This document shows positions 63,940-64,000 of a stretch of DNA of 64,000 nt, piece after piece. Source of the DNA: Candidatus Treponema equifaecale (lineage in GTDB: Bacteria > Spirochaetota > Spirochaetia > Treponematales > Treponemataceae); assembly GCA_018064905.1 (NCBI GenBank), contig JAGHUJ010000023.1:1-64000 (forward strand), written 5' to 3'. A program made the translations under genes and the position numbers. Position 1 is the stretch's first letter. The number at the start of each line of letters is the position of its first letter. The notes under the pieces are model-generated. The model was not told the DNA's origin and searched no databases. It was given only the letters and a program-made list of their open reading frames with translations.

Positions 63940-64000
63940 ATGATTAAAGCTCCTATTTCAGATAAAGATTTGCTCAAGCACCTGGATTCAATTCACAAGG
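63940..64000 (+). CDS. start of an unidentified CDS truncated by the window end
   Basis: ATG followed by an open frame MIKAPISDKDLLKHLDSIHK. Confidence 0.35.
   Translation, partial: MIKAPISDKDLLKHLDSIHK

Overview
This 64 kb window is most likely from a treponeme-type spirochete chromosome; this is inferred from gene content, with no taxonomic search run. It is densely packed with housekeeping genes: ftsH, lolA, a rodZ-like gene, rimO, a GGDEF gene, uvrD, gatCAB, prs, rpmB, uvrB, efp/earP, an htrA-like protease, radC, UMP kinase, an ECF sigma/anti-sigma pair, cysS, glyA and an MCP. There is one tRNA (Arg-CCT). I saw no CRISPR array, rRNA, prophage or intact transposase. The most unusual content is a set of dispersed hairpin elements that sit between genes and, in some cases, in frame inside genes. 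(i) A composite element of about 85-125 bp, bounded by TTA/CTA-GGGAT...CCC, occurs once between genes (50980-51106, 127 bp). It also occurs in frame inside uvrD (123 bp) and earP (87 bp), and both genic copies use the same reading frame. (ii) A 'GTCAYYTCGA...GAGARRTCT' element has stems that co-vary across copies (ATTTC:GAAAT, ACCTC:GAGGT, ACTTC:GAAGT). It tends to occur as tail-to-tail pairs of different stem types, and its 5' half is tandemly expanded at several loci. (iii) A CA-(C/A)GGA-TG loop hairpin family has unrelated but perfectly complementary stems. (iv) FGGY-kinase and a second earP region also carry palindrome-rich coding inserts. Two genes (cysS and an MBL-fold hydrolase) are split by apparent 1-nt frameshifts. 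A G8 tract lies at the 5' end of an SGNH-hydrolase gene.
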